64,000 nucleotides of DNA, taken from assembly GCF_030848805.1 (NCBI RefSeq), contig NC_092358.1:11572433-11636432 (forward strand), given 5' to 3'. The position numbers were made by a program, and so were the translations under genes. The notes below the pieces were generated by a model. That model was not told the DNA's origin and ran no database searches. It saw only the letters and a list, made by a program, of their open reading frames with translations. Positions within the stretch are counted from its first letter, which is position 1. Each line of letters starts with the position of its first letter. This DNA is from Temnothorax longispinosus (taxonomy: Eukaryota; Arthropoda; Insecta; Hymenoptera; Formicidae). Positions 1 to 11,002 of the stretch are shown here, one piece after another.

Positions 1-1514
1 AGCACTTACACGATATTTTAATTATTCCTCGCTTTGACTAATATGGGTATGATATAAGCTCTAACGTCATCAAAATTCACGAAAATATTTTATGAATACT
101 TAGAATCGATGAATTTGAAGATTTTCTCTTCATCTCTCAACTGACTAGAGAGTACCTGTAGAACCTCCTTAAAAATCTTGCGAAATTCTGCAGGCCTCTC
201 TCTTTTTTTAAATTAAGTCTTACACGAAGAACTGAGGCATAGCATCGGCATTCTTCTTTTTATAGATGTTGGCCCTTCTGTTTTATACCATTGATGATGA
301 GACGAGACAAAAGCGTGCGCACGCTGTGCCCGTGTTGCGGCCACGATTACGGAATTTGTACGGAAGCGGAGAGCAAGCTGATCGCCTGTTCGCCCGAATG
401 CGCGTCTAGCCGCGGGAAATTAAGTGATTTCGCAAATTCACGAACGTGTCATCTTCGGACGAAGTGCGGTGGCTCGCGAATGGAACTAGGACGTCGTCAG
501 GTAAAATGGTATCACATTGTTGTACGCTAATCACGTCAGCAAATTGGTTCCAGCGCGTTGCATATTTGCTGGTTATCTCGCGAAATGCTAATATCGACAA
601 CACGCATATACAGAATATTGGAGGGGGACACATGATCCAGATGTGAGTCATGTCGTAGACGTCATCGTTTTCAAGACATTTTAAAAGCAACTAATTTCTT
701 AAATAAAACTTGATTTTTTCCTTGAGATAAAAGTTTAGATCTCGTCAAGACGTTTTCAAAACATTGTAATAAAGCTCCTGAGATATTTTAAATTTTGTCA
801 TATAACGTTTTTAATAGAAAATATGAAATATCTCGTAAAGTGTTCACTTTTCAATAGTTTTACCTGCATAGTTTTATACGTAGAATAATGAAAGGATCAA
901 TCAAATAATAATATTAGGTTTTACATTTGCAATTTTGTAAAATTGAATGCGTCTACAAAATGCAATCAAATTTTTTAAAATAATTTTTTCTGTTTTTTTA
1001 CAATAATTGCTTCCCTCTCCAAACCATGCAACTTTTGTCTAAAACATTTTTCAATAAAATTATCAGTTCGCGATATAACACTGTAAACTTTAAAATTGGA
1101 CACCCTTTATAAAAAAATTATCAGACAAATCTTGTAGTAACGTTTACAGTGATTTAATTTTAATAATATCTACGTTTGAGATGGAATTTTTATTAGCTAG
1201 TTCTATCATAAATGAAAGATTGCATTTATTGTTTTCTTTGAAATATAACTACCGTTACGTTTGCCGTTAAGTGTATTCGTCTTTAAAATCCCATCAATCT
1301 TTTACTCCAAAACACCTTTCTGTAAAATTAATAATATTCTAAGAGAAATTGATGCGTCACACGCGTTTTATGCGCCTCATTCACTTGTCTCACGTGCGTT
1401 CGTTTACGCGTCATTACGTCGACGCGGAGGGGAATAAAAAAAAATCGATATCTATTCCATTTATCGGCTGAAAAGCGATACGCAGATAGTGCTAACGTCA
1501 ACGACATTTCTCGT
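1..1514. other. AT-rich non-coding stretch
   Basis: No convincing gene is visible here. Positions 291-530 hold a short open frame with several Cys residues in its first half (CPCCGH near residue 13), but I see no splice sites or recognisable domain. The last 200 bases before 1515 become CpG-rich and could be leader sequence for the candidate exon that follows. Confidence 0.5.
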
Positions 1515-1667
1515 ATGACAAAGAAAACACTTTCCATGGGTGACGAGGCTACGAGGACTCTCAGGGTCCCGGAGGTGCGTCCTCGGCGAGAAGAAGGTGG
1601 ATCTCGTCGCTGCCGGTCGCAATCGAAGCTATCGCGCGGATACGCCTTTTGTGCGAACCAGGTCACG
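1515..1667 (+). CDS. Candidate first coding exon, unknown protein
   Basis: I do not recognise the protein. The frame opens with ATG at 1515 and has a second in-frame ATG at 1536 in a good context (TTCCATGGG). It runs without a stop to 1667, where a strong splice-donor match (ACG|GTGAGTCG) begins. From the first ATG this gives 51 codons and from the second 44; either way the exon ends in phase 0. The peptide is basic, with Arg/Glu clusters (RPRREEGG) and ends FCANQVT. The next candidate exon at 2202 also begins in phase 0, so the two can be joined without a frame break across a 534-base intron. An ORF on the opposite strand covers much of the same DNA (1328-1666) and I cannot exclude it. The exon may equally be chance. 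The support is the start context, the donor and the matching phase, not homology. Confidence 0.3.
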
Positions 1668-2201
1668 GTGAGTCGTCGTTATCGCGGTATTCTATACAGG
1701 ATGGCCCCACCGGTCGTCGCCGGAAAATATTTTCAGGGCTCTGACGAGGTTGTCGCAGATTTTCACGCGACGGAAATTTGATACAACAACGCTCCCTATA
1801 TACGATAGATATTTCGAAGTTGTAGATATCTTTTTAATTAGAAATTTCGCGGAAAATTCGCTGAAGAAAAATCTGTAAATTCGTCAAAAAATTCACTATA
1901 TAATTTTTCATTTATTTGAGAAATGCATGTGCATTTTTGAGGTCATTAATTATTATTTTTGTTATAATTATTAGAAAATATCAAATATAATTATTACGCA
2001 TAATAATTATTATTTATTATTATGAAAACAATAATAAAATTCATATAGTTCGTGATCAGCTCTCGTTTCGCTTTGCATTATTTTGATTTTTGCGTAGACG
2101 AAACGAACCACTGTCATCTTTTATACCGCGCTATTTCAAATTCTTAAAACGGATGACCAAAATCGCGTCTTGCAAATGTTCGCAATTTTTATCGTGTGCA
2201 G

Positions 2202-2372
2202 AATCGTGGTTCACCATATGATGAGTATAGCAGCGACGATTGCGTGGACGACAAAAGATGGGATCGTCGGCGCGACTTGGACAAATCGAGAGCTTCGAAA
2301 GCTCGGGAACAAAGCGAATCCGAAGGCAGCAGCGGCGCGGGGACGGCGACGGGCGATTTTTATGCGAGACAG
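2202..2372 (+). CDS. Candidate internal coding exon, acidic/basic Ser-rich segment
   Basis: This open stretch is preceded by a good acceptor (T-rich tract, then GTGTGCAG ending at 2201) and followed by CAG|GTTTGC, a weaker donor. It is exactly 171 bases, 57 codons, phase 0 at both ends. The peptide begins NRGSPYDEYSSDD, continues with an Arg/Asp-rich run (WDRRRDLDK), then a Ser/Glu/Gly linker, and ends GDFYARQ. This charged, low-complexity composition is typical of disordered linkers in signalling or channel proteins, but I assign no family. It could follow the candidate exon at 1515-1667. A longer open frame lies on the opposite strand (2131-2718, 195 codons, rich in Ser, Arg and Cys). I consider it a shadow because its composition looks unlike a protein and it spans the splice-like borders, but transcript data would be needed to choose. 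Confidence 0.35.
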
Positions 2373-4325
2373 GTTTGCTGTCGGGAGTGCGGCTAGAGAG
2401 GAACGAATGAAGAGAGGATGGCCGAACGAAGGAGGAAACGCGAACGGAACAAATGTATTTGCACATCGCTCGCGAAACGCGAACTGTTACTTCGTTATTC
2501 CGTGCAAATTCAATTCTGCGGAATTCCGCGGTAAGGCGAGTTCCCCCCGTCGTAGAACTTAAATGGAAACTCGCGGCACAAACAGTTTCACGCTGCAAGA
2601 GACGCGATTTGCGTTCCCGGCTGACTGACAATTTCGCGGGGAAACTTCGCGAAACGAGACGAGACGAGAACGGGACAAGACAAGACGCGACACATCTTAT
2701 TATTGCTTTATTAATCATCGTTAACGGATATTCAAGTACACGCGTTTCTTTTTCTCTGTCCTACTTTTGGAGGAGGCGTAGCGCTTGCTTTTTTGCGAGA
2801 ACAACCGACGATATATATTTCTTGTATTTGAGACGTATTTACGCCGTTATTTATTTGTTTTTAGATGAGCTTTCGTGTAAAGAGATTTTGTGACATCAAA
2901 CGGTGAAATAAAACTTTCTAAAAACTGTGTTAAAGCCTCCGTTTCCGAATGAAATAACGTTCCAGCGATTATTTCTGCGTTTTATAACTCTGAAATTCTT
3001 TCATCTCGATTTTTCATGCTTTTTTTCGAAGCTTCTATAGTTTCATTTTTAATCGTGTAAATCGAAAGGATTTCTACATGATAGTACACAATTTTTCAAT
3101 TATTTCATCCTGCTATTGCAATTATTTGAAACTTGGAAATTATTGACGCGATTCTTCGCGATATTCGTGCGGCAAAAGACCGCAAGAATTCCGGGAAATT
3201 ACGTTAAAGCGAGCGAGTTTCGGATAAACGAGGGTATTCTCTAACGGGAGATTTAATAGGCGTACTCCAATTTATCGACGCGTTTAAGGCATGAAATAAA
3301 CGGATCGCCGGGACGAATGAATGGTTCTCTATATACCTTTCTTTCTCTCTTTGCCTCCTTTTTCCGTCGGACAACGACGACATTCGTTTCATTTCCTTAT
3401 TATCTCATTATCTTACGCCGGCCGACTTGTCTACCGAGTGCATCCGGATAATAATTTTCCAGAATTCTTTGCCGGGGTTAGCTCGTAAAACGGGAAAAAC
3501 TCGCGCGCGGAATGAATAACCGCGCGAATCCCGCTAAATGCAACCTTGCCGGCATAAATCGCGGCTCGAAAGTGTAATCGCGCACGTTGCACCCCAATTA
3601 CTATAATCGGCCGCTTTATTAATCATAAATAGATGAAGTATAGAAGGTCCTTTAAAATTCAAATTCGGCTATTCATTAACAAATTACGGATCAAAGTGTG
3701 ATATAATTAATTTTATCAAGCGCCTTTTGACATAATAATTAGATTACTATCTCAATTTATATTAATATATAGAGAAGAGCTATATTTTATTTTATATAAT
3801 GTTATATGTTACATTACCTAATGTAACTTTTTCCACAAATGGTTTTACTCGTGATTTTTAATAAAATTTCCTTTTCATATAAAAAATGAGGCAATGTTAT
3901 AAATATTGATATTCAGAAATCTTTACAAGTGTTATCACAATTGTAATTTTTAAGAGACAGGTTTGTTAACATAGCGATTTTATTTATATAACCTTGTGCT
4001 TGTTTCATTAAAACTTTCAGTAAATCTTTAGAAAAACTTACACAACTCGGATTATTTTAATCTCAATATACCTATCTTATAGAAAGTTCATTCTTGAGTA
4101 ACTTTGCTTTAATAACTAGGTGGCGGTCTCTTATGGTTTCTAAAAGTATTTTACGTTCAAAATACATATGTACTAAAACTAAAAAACTAAAACCGAGAAT
4201 TGTAAAACATCTCAGAATGCTATTTTCTCGTAACATATATGTGCTATACACAAAAACAATAAGAAATAAGAAGTGTTTACGTTTTGCTGTTGTTTCCTAC
4301 TCAGTACACTTTACCTAACGCCTTA
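2373..4325. other. Gene-free AT-rich stretch
   Basis: I see no gene, RNA or repeat that can be supported. The sequence alternates CpG-rich stretches (about 3170-3620) with AT-rich DNA. If the exon pair upstream is real, this would be its intron or 3' flank. Confidence 0.4.
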
Positions 4326-4485
4326 AGCCGGGTCCACATTATCGAGCCGAACCGCGAGCTGAACTTCGCCGCGAACCGACATTGTCGAATGTCGAGCCGA
4401 CAAAGTTCGGCTCGATAATGTGGACGCATGATCGGTTCGCGGCGAAGTTCGGCTCGCGGTTCTGCTCGATAATGTGGACCCGGCT
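4326..4485. mobile_element. 160-bp palindromic MITE with TTA target duplication
   Basis: The ends are inverted repeats, beginning AGCCGGGTCCACATTATCGA and ending in the reverse complement. Direct TTA trinucleotides flank it at 4323-4325 and 4486-4488. The interior reuses the modules TTCGGCTCGATAATGTGGAC and GAACTTCGCCGCGAACCGA in both orientations, so the whole element folds on itself. A 3-bp TTA duplication is typical of PIF/Harbinger-type elements. That family assignment is inference because there is no coding sequence. Confidence 0.75.
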
Positions 4486-5253
4486 TTACAGATACAGTCT
4501 TTGCCTTCCGAACTGAAAGCAGACATCTGAATTACTGTTTGTATATTTATTTCTGAAGTAAATGCGTGGATGCAGAAAAGACTCCGCTGCTCTCCCTGCA
4601 CCTTCACTCCGAAAAATTTCTAACTTGATCCAAACCTATTTCTAATTTAAAACTAAAATTTAGTTTAAGTTAGATTAGAATTTTTTAGAAATGGGAGGGG
4701 TACAGAGGAAAGGGCTCCACTTCTCCTTCACATTTACTTAAATATGCAAATATGCAGCTAATGCGAAATTCATACTCGGTAAGGCAGAAGGCTGAAATTA
4801 TCATATTTAATATTAATTTGCATCAACTTTATTCGTTAATATTATGCTCGTTAATTTTTTAAGAAATAATGAGCGACGATTAAAAACTTTTTAAGATTAC
4901 TCAGATCGAATCATTACCTTGATTATATAGTATATGTAGATCAAGATCAAGGTTATATCTTCTGCCCGCTTTCTTGTATAGTTTATTTTTCATGCAGTTT
5001 AAAAATTACTGAATTTTAACATATATCTTGAAAACTATAAAAGACCGCTACCTAATTGTTAAAGCAAAGTTATTTAGTAATGAGTTTCCTACATACAACA
5101 TACGTCAAGATAAAAGTAATATAAAGTGTGTAAAAGTTTCTCTAAAGATTTATCCAAACAAGTCGCAAATTTCATCTAACGAATTTACTTATCCGCCACA
5201 CATAATATCGCACAACAACATTCACCCTTGAAAAAGGTACGCTCGATTGCGTA

Positions 5254-5400
5254 ATGTGTTTCAAATTATTCGGGAAGAAGGAAACAAAAAGTGAACCGCA
5301 GGAGGATGCGAGCAACGTATGCAAATCGCATCCTCGTGAAAAAAAGTCGCAAAAAAGCACCGACGAGTCTCGCACCAGCCGCCGATTCCGGTGTTTCTAA
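5254..5400 (+). CDS. Small ORF, 48 residues, unknown function
   Basis: ATG at 5254 follows an in-frame TAA directly upstream, and the frame closes at TAA 5398-5400. The peptide begins MCFKLFGKKETKSEPQED and ends SRRFRCF. It is rich in Lys, Glu, Ser and Arg, has Cys at both ends and shows protein-like codon choice, unlike the AT-rich flanks. The N-terminal Cys-Phe-Lys-Leu-Phe-Gly-Lys-Lys pattern resembles a short membrane-anchored or basic leader, but no family can be named. It could be a complete small protein or a first exon ending before a GTGTTT near 5391. There is no signal peptide or membrane segment. Chance is still possible at this length. Confidence 0.3.
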   Translation: MCFKLFGKKETKSEPQEDASNVCKSHPREKKSQKSTDESRTSRRFRCF

Positions 5401-5616
5401 ATGAGTGCTCGGGATTCGCGCTTATCTAAACAATTAGTATGCACCATCACAACCGCATACGTTATGTTCCGTAATGGACGTAGCGTATCGCACCGCGTAA
5501 CTAAATGAATGCAATTACGCGTACGTTCAGGTTGAAAGTATAGTGAGTAATGCAAGTTGTTATCATTCGTTTTATTTACGGAAATATTAATATACGAAAT
5601 ATTATACGGATTATTA

Positions 5617-5619
<3 letters not shown>

Positions 5620-5662
<43 letters not shown>
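5620..5662. repeat. (TA)n microsatellite
   Basis: About 40 bases of alternating TA with a single phase break near 5652. Confidence 0.95.
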
Positions 5663-6379
5663 CTAAAAGTATGCTTAATGGTTTCCATTGAAATTAATGT
5701 TTAAGATTAATGATCGGACGCAAGTTACTTTTATTAATCGCTATTGGCAGAATTGATTGTTATCCTCGAAACAGTTAATTAAACGGAACTCTATCGATTT
5801 CGAATTAAACTGAAGTTCATCGATATCTTTAGCAATCCCCGAAGTTCGTCCTCTGTCCGAGCGAATTAACGGCGCTATAATTATAGCGACGGTCACATTA
5901 AGCACGTAGGAGAAACGCGTGGCTCAGCGAAGTTCTCCATTCCGAGCGTAAAAGATGAGTCACCCCCGTCGGGGCCGCCACCTCTTCGCCTTTTATTGTC
6001 GTCGCCGATAGTACGTCCGCAAGCGCTGATTGGCCGGCTGCAGGAAGAAGGATGAAGGGTCCTCGCTCCTCGTGGAAGGAAAGTTTTCCCCGAGCAGAGA
6101 GCGAGAGAACACGGCCAAGCCAGCTAGCCAGCCAGCGACGTGGCACGTAACGGGCATAAAACGATGAAAGTAATCTCGGCTCTGATCTCGTAGACGGTTA
6201 CCAGAATCGGCGATCGATACGCCGGAGCGCGCCCGTAAAGATGGCTCGATTTCACTCCATTCACGTTGCTCCTAATAGAGTTTAGTCCCTCTTATTGTCT
6301 TCGCGTCGTTGCAGCTTATCTTTTGATGACAAAATTTTTCTTTTTTAAATTAATTTCGAGCTCAGCGATAACGCTCCAC

Positions 6380-6880
6380 AAAAAGTGGATGTAAAATGGA
6401 AAGATTTTTAGGTGTATGGTTATTACCTGTTCTGATTGATACTGCAGGGGATTTGAGAAACAGTATAGTATTACCTGTGTTATTGTTTATTAGATCAAAT
6501 AGTAGTAGATCAAATAGTCGGATTAGAAATTTGTGGAGCAAAAATCTATTTTAGATGTTTGGATTGGCAAGACTGAAATATCTGAATCGTAAATGCCTAC
6601 TTGATAAAACGGGGAATTTTATTTCGAAATCTTCGGATTTTTATCAGATTGGAGGCAGCGATATTATCCCATATCGGACACGCATATAGGTAATAAGTGG
6701 GCGTAAAATTTATTTATAGATGAGGATAGTGGGCAGAGCGGTCGATTATTGGAAACAGTTGAGTTAGGCACTGGTTAGCTGTTTGTATTTTGTTGTTTAT
6801 GTGATCTCCACATCGTCGGGTGTCTAAAAAAAGGCCTAGGTATTTAACTTGCTAAGTATGAGCCAAGGAATTGGCGAAAT
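6380..6880 (-). pseudogene. Decayed Jockey-like LINE reverse-transcriptase C-terminal fragment
   Basis: Read on the minus strand from about 6843, the sequence encodes KYLGLFLDTR followed by HINNKIQTANQCLTQLFPII. After a stop and a frame change it reads CPIWDNIAASNLIKIRRFRN. This order (KYLG.xLD.R, HI..KI, LFP.I.R, P.WD.A.SN..KI.RFQNK) is the known layout of the region downstream of the polymerase core in Jockey-clade non-LTR retrotransposons. Several frameshifts and stops break it, and neither the catalytic core nor a poly-A tail is seen, so it is an old fragment. Its edges are approximate. Further decayed sequence continues toward 6380 with weakening similarity. Confidence 0.7.
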
Positions 6881-7367
6881 TAATAGTATGAGATGAGGAA
6901 ACAAAACTTATGGACTTCGAATATAATAAATATCGTATAATCATGAGAGAGAGGAGAGACAGGGAGAGAGAAAGCGAGCGGCAAACGTTTATTGGCTGAG
7001 TTGTGGCGCAATATTTTGCATAATTTGCATCAAATGCAAATTCTAGACATCATAAACACAATATAATAATAACGAGGACGTAAGAATCTATGGAACACAT
7101 TGCATTAATATAATAGAGCGTAGTTTTAGTTCAACTCGCAAACAGCAATTAACAATTGAGGAGCTTATTTCGGAGTCACTTTAAATCCATATTCTTGAAA
7201 AATGTAAATTACGCGCCGTCCCTTCGCGAGTGAATGAGCTTCAGGAATCGCGAATATGAAACACGAAATGCAAATAACGAACTGCGAGTATACGAAATAC
7301 GTGAATATGAATCTTCTACTGCAGTACTCTTAAACCTCAATCTACCGTGGGAGTGCACAATACCGCT

Positions 7368-7434
7368 GGAGGGAGAGAGGGAGGGAGGTAGAAAGGAAAA
7401 GAGGGAGAGGGCAGAGAGAGAAAGAGAGACCGTT
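7368..7434. repeat. GA-rich low-complexity tract
   Basis: An impure (GA)n/(GGA)n stretch. It keeps a frame open by chance (7234-7440), which I do not call a gene. Confidence 0.8.
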
Positions 7435-7743
7435 GAGTAAGTTGCACGATACTGGTCGCGAAGATACGTTCGCGGATCACGCGGGGATGAAGAACACAAT
7501 GCGAGATCGTCAGTTAAACTGGGCCATGAAAGCGGTACCTGAGTGTTATAAGAAAAGCCATATAATTAGCATTGCAAACGTTCCTCGCTCCCGCTCCCTT
7601 CCGGTTTCGTTTCTCTTAGAATTCGTTTAACGCCGGTCTCTACCTCTATTCCCAGTTTCGAAAAAATCTGACCATTTATATTCCGTTCTGCATCCTAACA
7701 AGCAAATTAATTAGTTTGCATAGAACTTTATAGCCCTGACTCA

Positions 7744-8844
7744 GGGACGTATTCATAGTCGAACCTCAAGTCGGCACTTAAGACGATCTTGACCAAGGCA
7801 GTCTTATCCAATTCAGACCGTCTTGATGTTAGCAGATTTCATAGTCGTGAAATAAGATTATCTTCGCTAAAAAGATGTTGCTCAAGTAAGTCTTATTTGA
7901 TTCGAGATCGACTTGGCGAAGACGTTCTTAAGACGATGCTTATTCTCGATTCGGATATTTCCGTAATATTTCCGTTAGTTCCTTTAATGGGAATATTGAA
8001 TTCAATGTGCAGTTATTGAAAAATTAAGACGACCTTCGCCAAGACATGTCCGATATCTTATATATATCTTAAGCAATAGCTTTTTCGATATATATGTAAG
8101 ATACACGTGTCACGTGCTTTTAATTTTTTTAATGTAATTGCTTATGTGCCGTATTTTTATACATAATTATTAATTTTGTAAATAGGGTTGTCTGACCTAC
8201 ATTCCTGTACCTACTCACAGCGCTCTATTTAAAGTTAACTAGTTAATTTAACCTAACCTAACCTCTGTATGGATTACCGAGCAATTGCATAGATTTTCAC
8301 CAAAGTTCTATTGTAAAAATATTATAGAAGAGAGATAACGCGTATAAAGTATTCTATTTCTAAACGTTAAGCTTTATATATTTATCGTAGTCAAATTATA
8401 TAAAATAATATATTCTGTAAACTACAATCTCATAAAAATATATTATTTTTTCTTTCTTCAGGGTAAACTTGTATCACTGGTTATCGAGATTTCAAAATTT
8501 CGGGTACTCGCAACTCGTCGCGTCGCGTAAAAGGTCTATGGTGCGGTCTCGCTTCGCGTATACTTGGCGTGAGACACTACCGTGTCTCTTGATTTCCAGA
8601 GAGGCTTAGTACTCACAACTTTAATGATTTGTAAAAACCATTGTAGAGAATGTGAGTTTTACATTGTTAAGTTTTTAAGTTTTACATATATATTACAAAT
8701 GACATTAATGCATAATGACATATATTTCAATTTCAATGTCCAAATAATATCTAAAATAAAACATTTTATAATAGTGTTATAGAGAAATCTTTTAAGACCA
8801 AATTTAAGATGGTCGAATAAGTTCTGACTATGAATATATGGCCC
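7744..8844. mobile_element. 1.1-kb DNA transposon relic with TATTCATAGTC ends
   Basis: The left end reads GGGACGTATTCATAGTCGAA. The right end in reverse complement reads GGGCCATATATTCATAGTCA, so the terminal inverted repeats match over about 18 of 22 bases. TCA flanks both sides (7741-7743 and 8845-8847), suggesting a 3-bp duplication. Just inside the left end the motif TTAAGACGA and its complement recur several times (about 7780, 7930, 8027), a subterminal repeat structure. No transposase is visible, so the element is non-autonomous. A related terminus occurs inside the foldback at 51.1-53.1 kb. Confidence 0.65.
8466..8592 (+). repeat. Dispersed repeat, copy 1
   Basis: This segment matches the reverse complement of 36711-36830 closely. 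Shared blocks include GGTTATCGAGAT, TACTCGCAACTCGTCGCGTC, GCGTAAAAG, GTATACTTGGCG and GAGACAC-TACCGTGTCTCTT. It lies inside the element at 7744-8844, so it was either inserted there or carried by it. I find no box A/B or other RNA-gene signal. Its nature is unknown. Confidence 0.7.
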
Positions 8845-9136
8845 TCAATCTCTCATTTTTGTCTTCATAAAAGAAATGAATGTTTAATTGTTTGGAGAAT
8901 GCTGACATATTTATGTGTTGTTTACTCCTCTTGTCTTATCGTAACTTTAATTAGCACGTTTAAATTGCATCTTTTATTTTTTCAAAAATTTAGCCCCGAA
9001 TCTCGAAATCGAGGAATGAACAGGAGCTTCGTTATTCATCTATTTCCAAGTCTACGTCTACATTCTCGAGCTCCAATTCGCGAAATTATTTTTACTCTTC
9101 ATTGTTTATACATGAATAAAAAACTATGTGTTTCAA

Positions 9137-9234
9137 CATTTTTGGATTTCCGTTTTAATTCCGTTTTAAAATTCGGTGAGGAATTTATTCTAGACGCGTC
9201 ATACAATATTCGCGAATCATCGAGTATATCTGTC
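9137..9234 (+). repeat. 98-bp direct repeat, copy 1
   Basis: Nearly identical to 9981-10081 (a few substitutions and short indels). It begins CATTTTTGGATTTCCG and ends GAGTATATCTGTC. This copy lies outside the element at 9739-10191. Confidence 0.9.
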
Positions 9235-9738
9235 TCTACTCCTCTTTGTCAGTGATATATTTCCCGTTTCACTGGAATATCATTCGCGGTAACAGCGTTT
9301 TCCCTTTTTTTTTTCATTCGGCATACTTGACTGGTCGCGCCAACAAGGAGCCTTGACCGCCCCTCTCTCAGCTTCTCCTCCCATCGAGAAATCCTATGCT
9401 GTTAACTCGCGGGCCGTCCTGTAATCAATGCACTATCGCCGTCGTTATGACCACCTACGATACCGATATTTTCTTCCTCGTCGGATTTTACGACCGTTGT
9501 TCCTTGCGGCGGCTCCGCATATTTCCGGGAGTCTCTTCTTTTTGACATCTCGGTCTCTCTTTGATGATCTCTTAGCGTTGAATTTCGAAGAATCGAAATA
9601 CCACAGCACTTCGGGAAAAGGTAATAGACAAGGGTTCGATCGAAACGTTACTCAAGCTGTGGGAACGTGTAATCTCTTTGATTTCCTAAGAGCTTCTGAA
9701 TAATTCTCAAAGATTTAAAAATTTGCATTTTCTTTCTA

Positions 9739-10191
9739 TACTGAGAGAAAAGTATTTGGTATTTACGACTATAATCGCATAGTAATAAAATAATTATAAC
9801 TGCATGAGGTTCTTATTTTTATAGTTATTATTGCTATAATATTAATAAAAATAATCTTATATGTATGGATTTTTTGATTATAGTAATTTTCATCATATTT
9901 ATAGTACGACTTACTATGTATAGATCACAAGTTATAGTGAAATCATGTTACGGTTGAATAAATGCATGTCAAAGCTATGACATTTTTGGAATTTCCGTTT
10001 TAATTCCGTTTTAAAATTCGGCGAGGAATTTATTCTATAGACGCGTCATACAATAATCGCGAATCATCGAGTATATCTGTCAGCAACAATTCTCATTGTT
10101 AAAATAACTATAAAAATGTAGTTGGCATCGAAAATATAACTGAAAATTATATTGAAATTGTAGTAACTGCAACTATTTTTTTCTCTCAGTG
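9739..10191. mobile_element. 450-bp MITE with ACTGAGAGAAAA ends, carrying a duplicated flank segment
   Basis: The left end reads TACTGAGAGAAAAGTATTTG and the right end in reverse complement CACTGAGAGAAAAAAATAGT. The subterminal parts are also loosely inverted (repeated TATAAT and GTAACTGC-type motifs). The ends resemble those of the elements at 11003, 32933 and 62539. The second copy of the 98-bp direct repeat lies within it. No coding sequence and no clear target duplication were found. Confidence 0.65.
9981..10081 (+). repeat. 98-bp direct repeat, copy 2, inside a MITE
   Basis: Partner of 9137-9234, displaced by about 845 bases and in the same orientation. It contains the same GACGCGTCATACAATA core with small changes. 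Confidence 0.9.
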
Positions 10192-11002
10192 CACACAGAA
10201 CGTTTCGTATAATATAACTACCAACTTTTATAGCATATATCCCGATTTAGCGTTATCAATTCCCGAAGCATATTTCCTGACAAATTTACAGTTAATCCTC
10301 ACCCTTCGTGGAAATTCATTGGATTACTCATAAATTTTTGTTACAGTAGACTAGAGATAAAAACATATTTTTAACTATTCAAAAAATATAACTCTATATT
10401 TGTTATTATTAGATACACTTTGATTTTTATTTAAATATTACTCTTAATTATTCTTACTATATTTATTATTTTATTTCTCGTTCATCATCCTTGATCTTAC
10501 AATTTTAGAAAACCATCAGTAATACATTAATTAAGATAGAATAATAAAAATGTTTTAGGTCCACTGGAAGATTTAATTTCGACAAAATATGGGAGAACCA
10601 AGGAGAATCATGAACCTGTTCAGCTTATAAACGATCGTCCCCCCGGTGACGAATGATCGGGCACCCTTTAATATACCAACCACCCGCCCGCGCCGTCCCG
10701 TCCACCGTAACTTCGTGATGGCGGCCACTTTCAGACTTGGCCTCCATTCGACGTTACAGCTTTATAAATGGGGCGCGGATTAATTAGCGCGACGAATCTA
10801 CCGAGTCGGGTCGCCAAGCGATCGAACTCTAAATCTTAAGGAGGAATATAAAGAATTACGATTTTCTTCATTACATTACGAAGAATTTTGATTAACCGCT
10901 ACTTTAAACGCTAATATTGTTGGAATCGAAAACATAACTTTCGACGTAACGTGCTTTTATAAAAATATATGGTAGTATTTATTAAAAGAAATCAGATACT
11001 TA
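10192..11002. other. Gene-free stretch with a GC-rich block
   Basis: AT-rich DNA with a GC-rich block at about 10620-10810 that holds GTGATGGCGGCCAC (YY1/Pho-like core ATGGC) and TTTATAAATGGG. These may be regulatory, but nothing else supports a promoter. Confidence 0.3.

Noticed and set aside
2131..2718. 195-codon minus-strand frame, the longest uninterrupted frame near the start of the window
   Set aside because: Ser/Arg/Cys-biased, no domain, and it overlaps the plus-strand candidate exon with splice borders; treated as a shadow of CpG-rich sequence.
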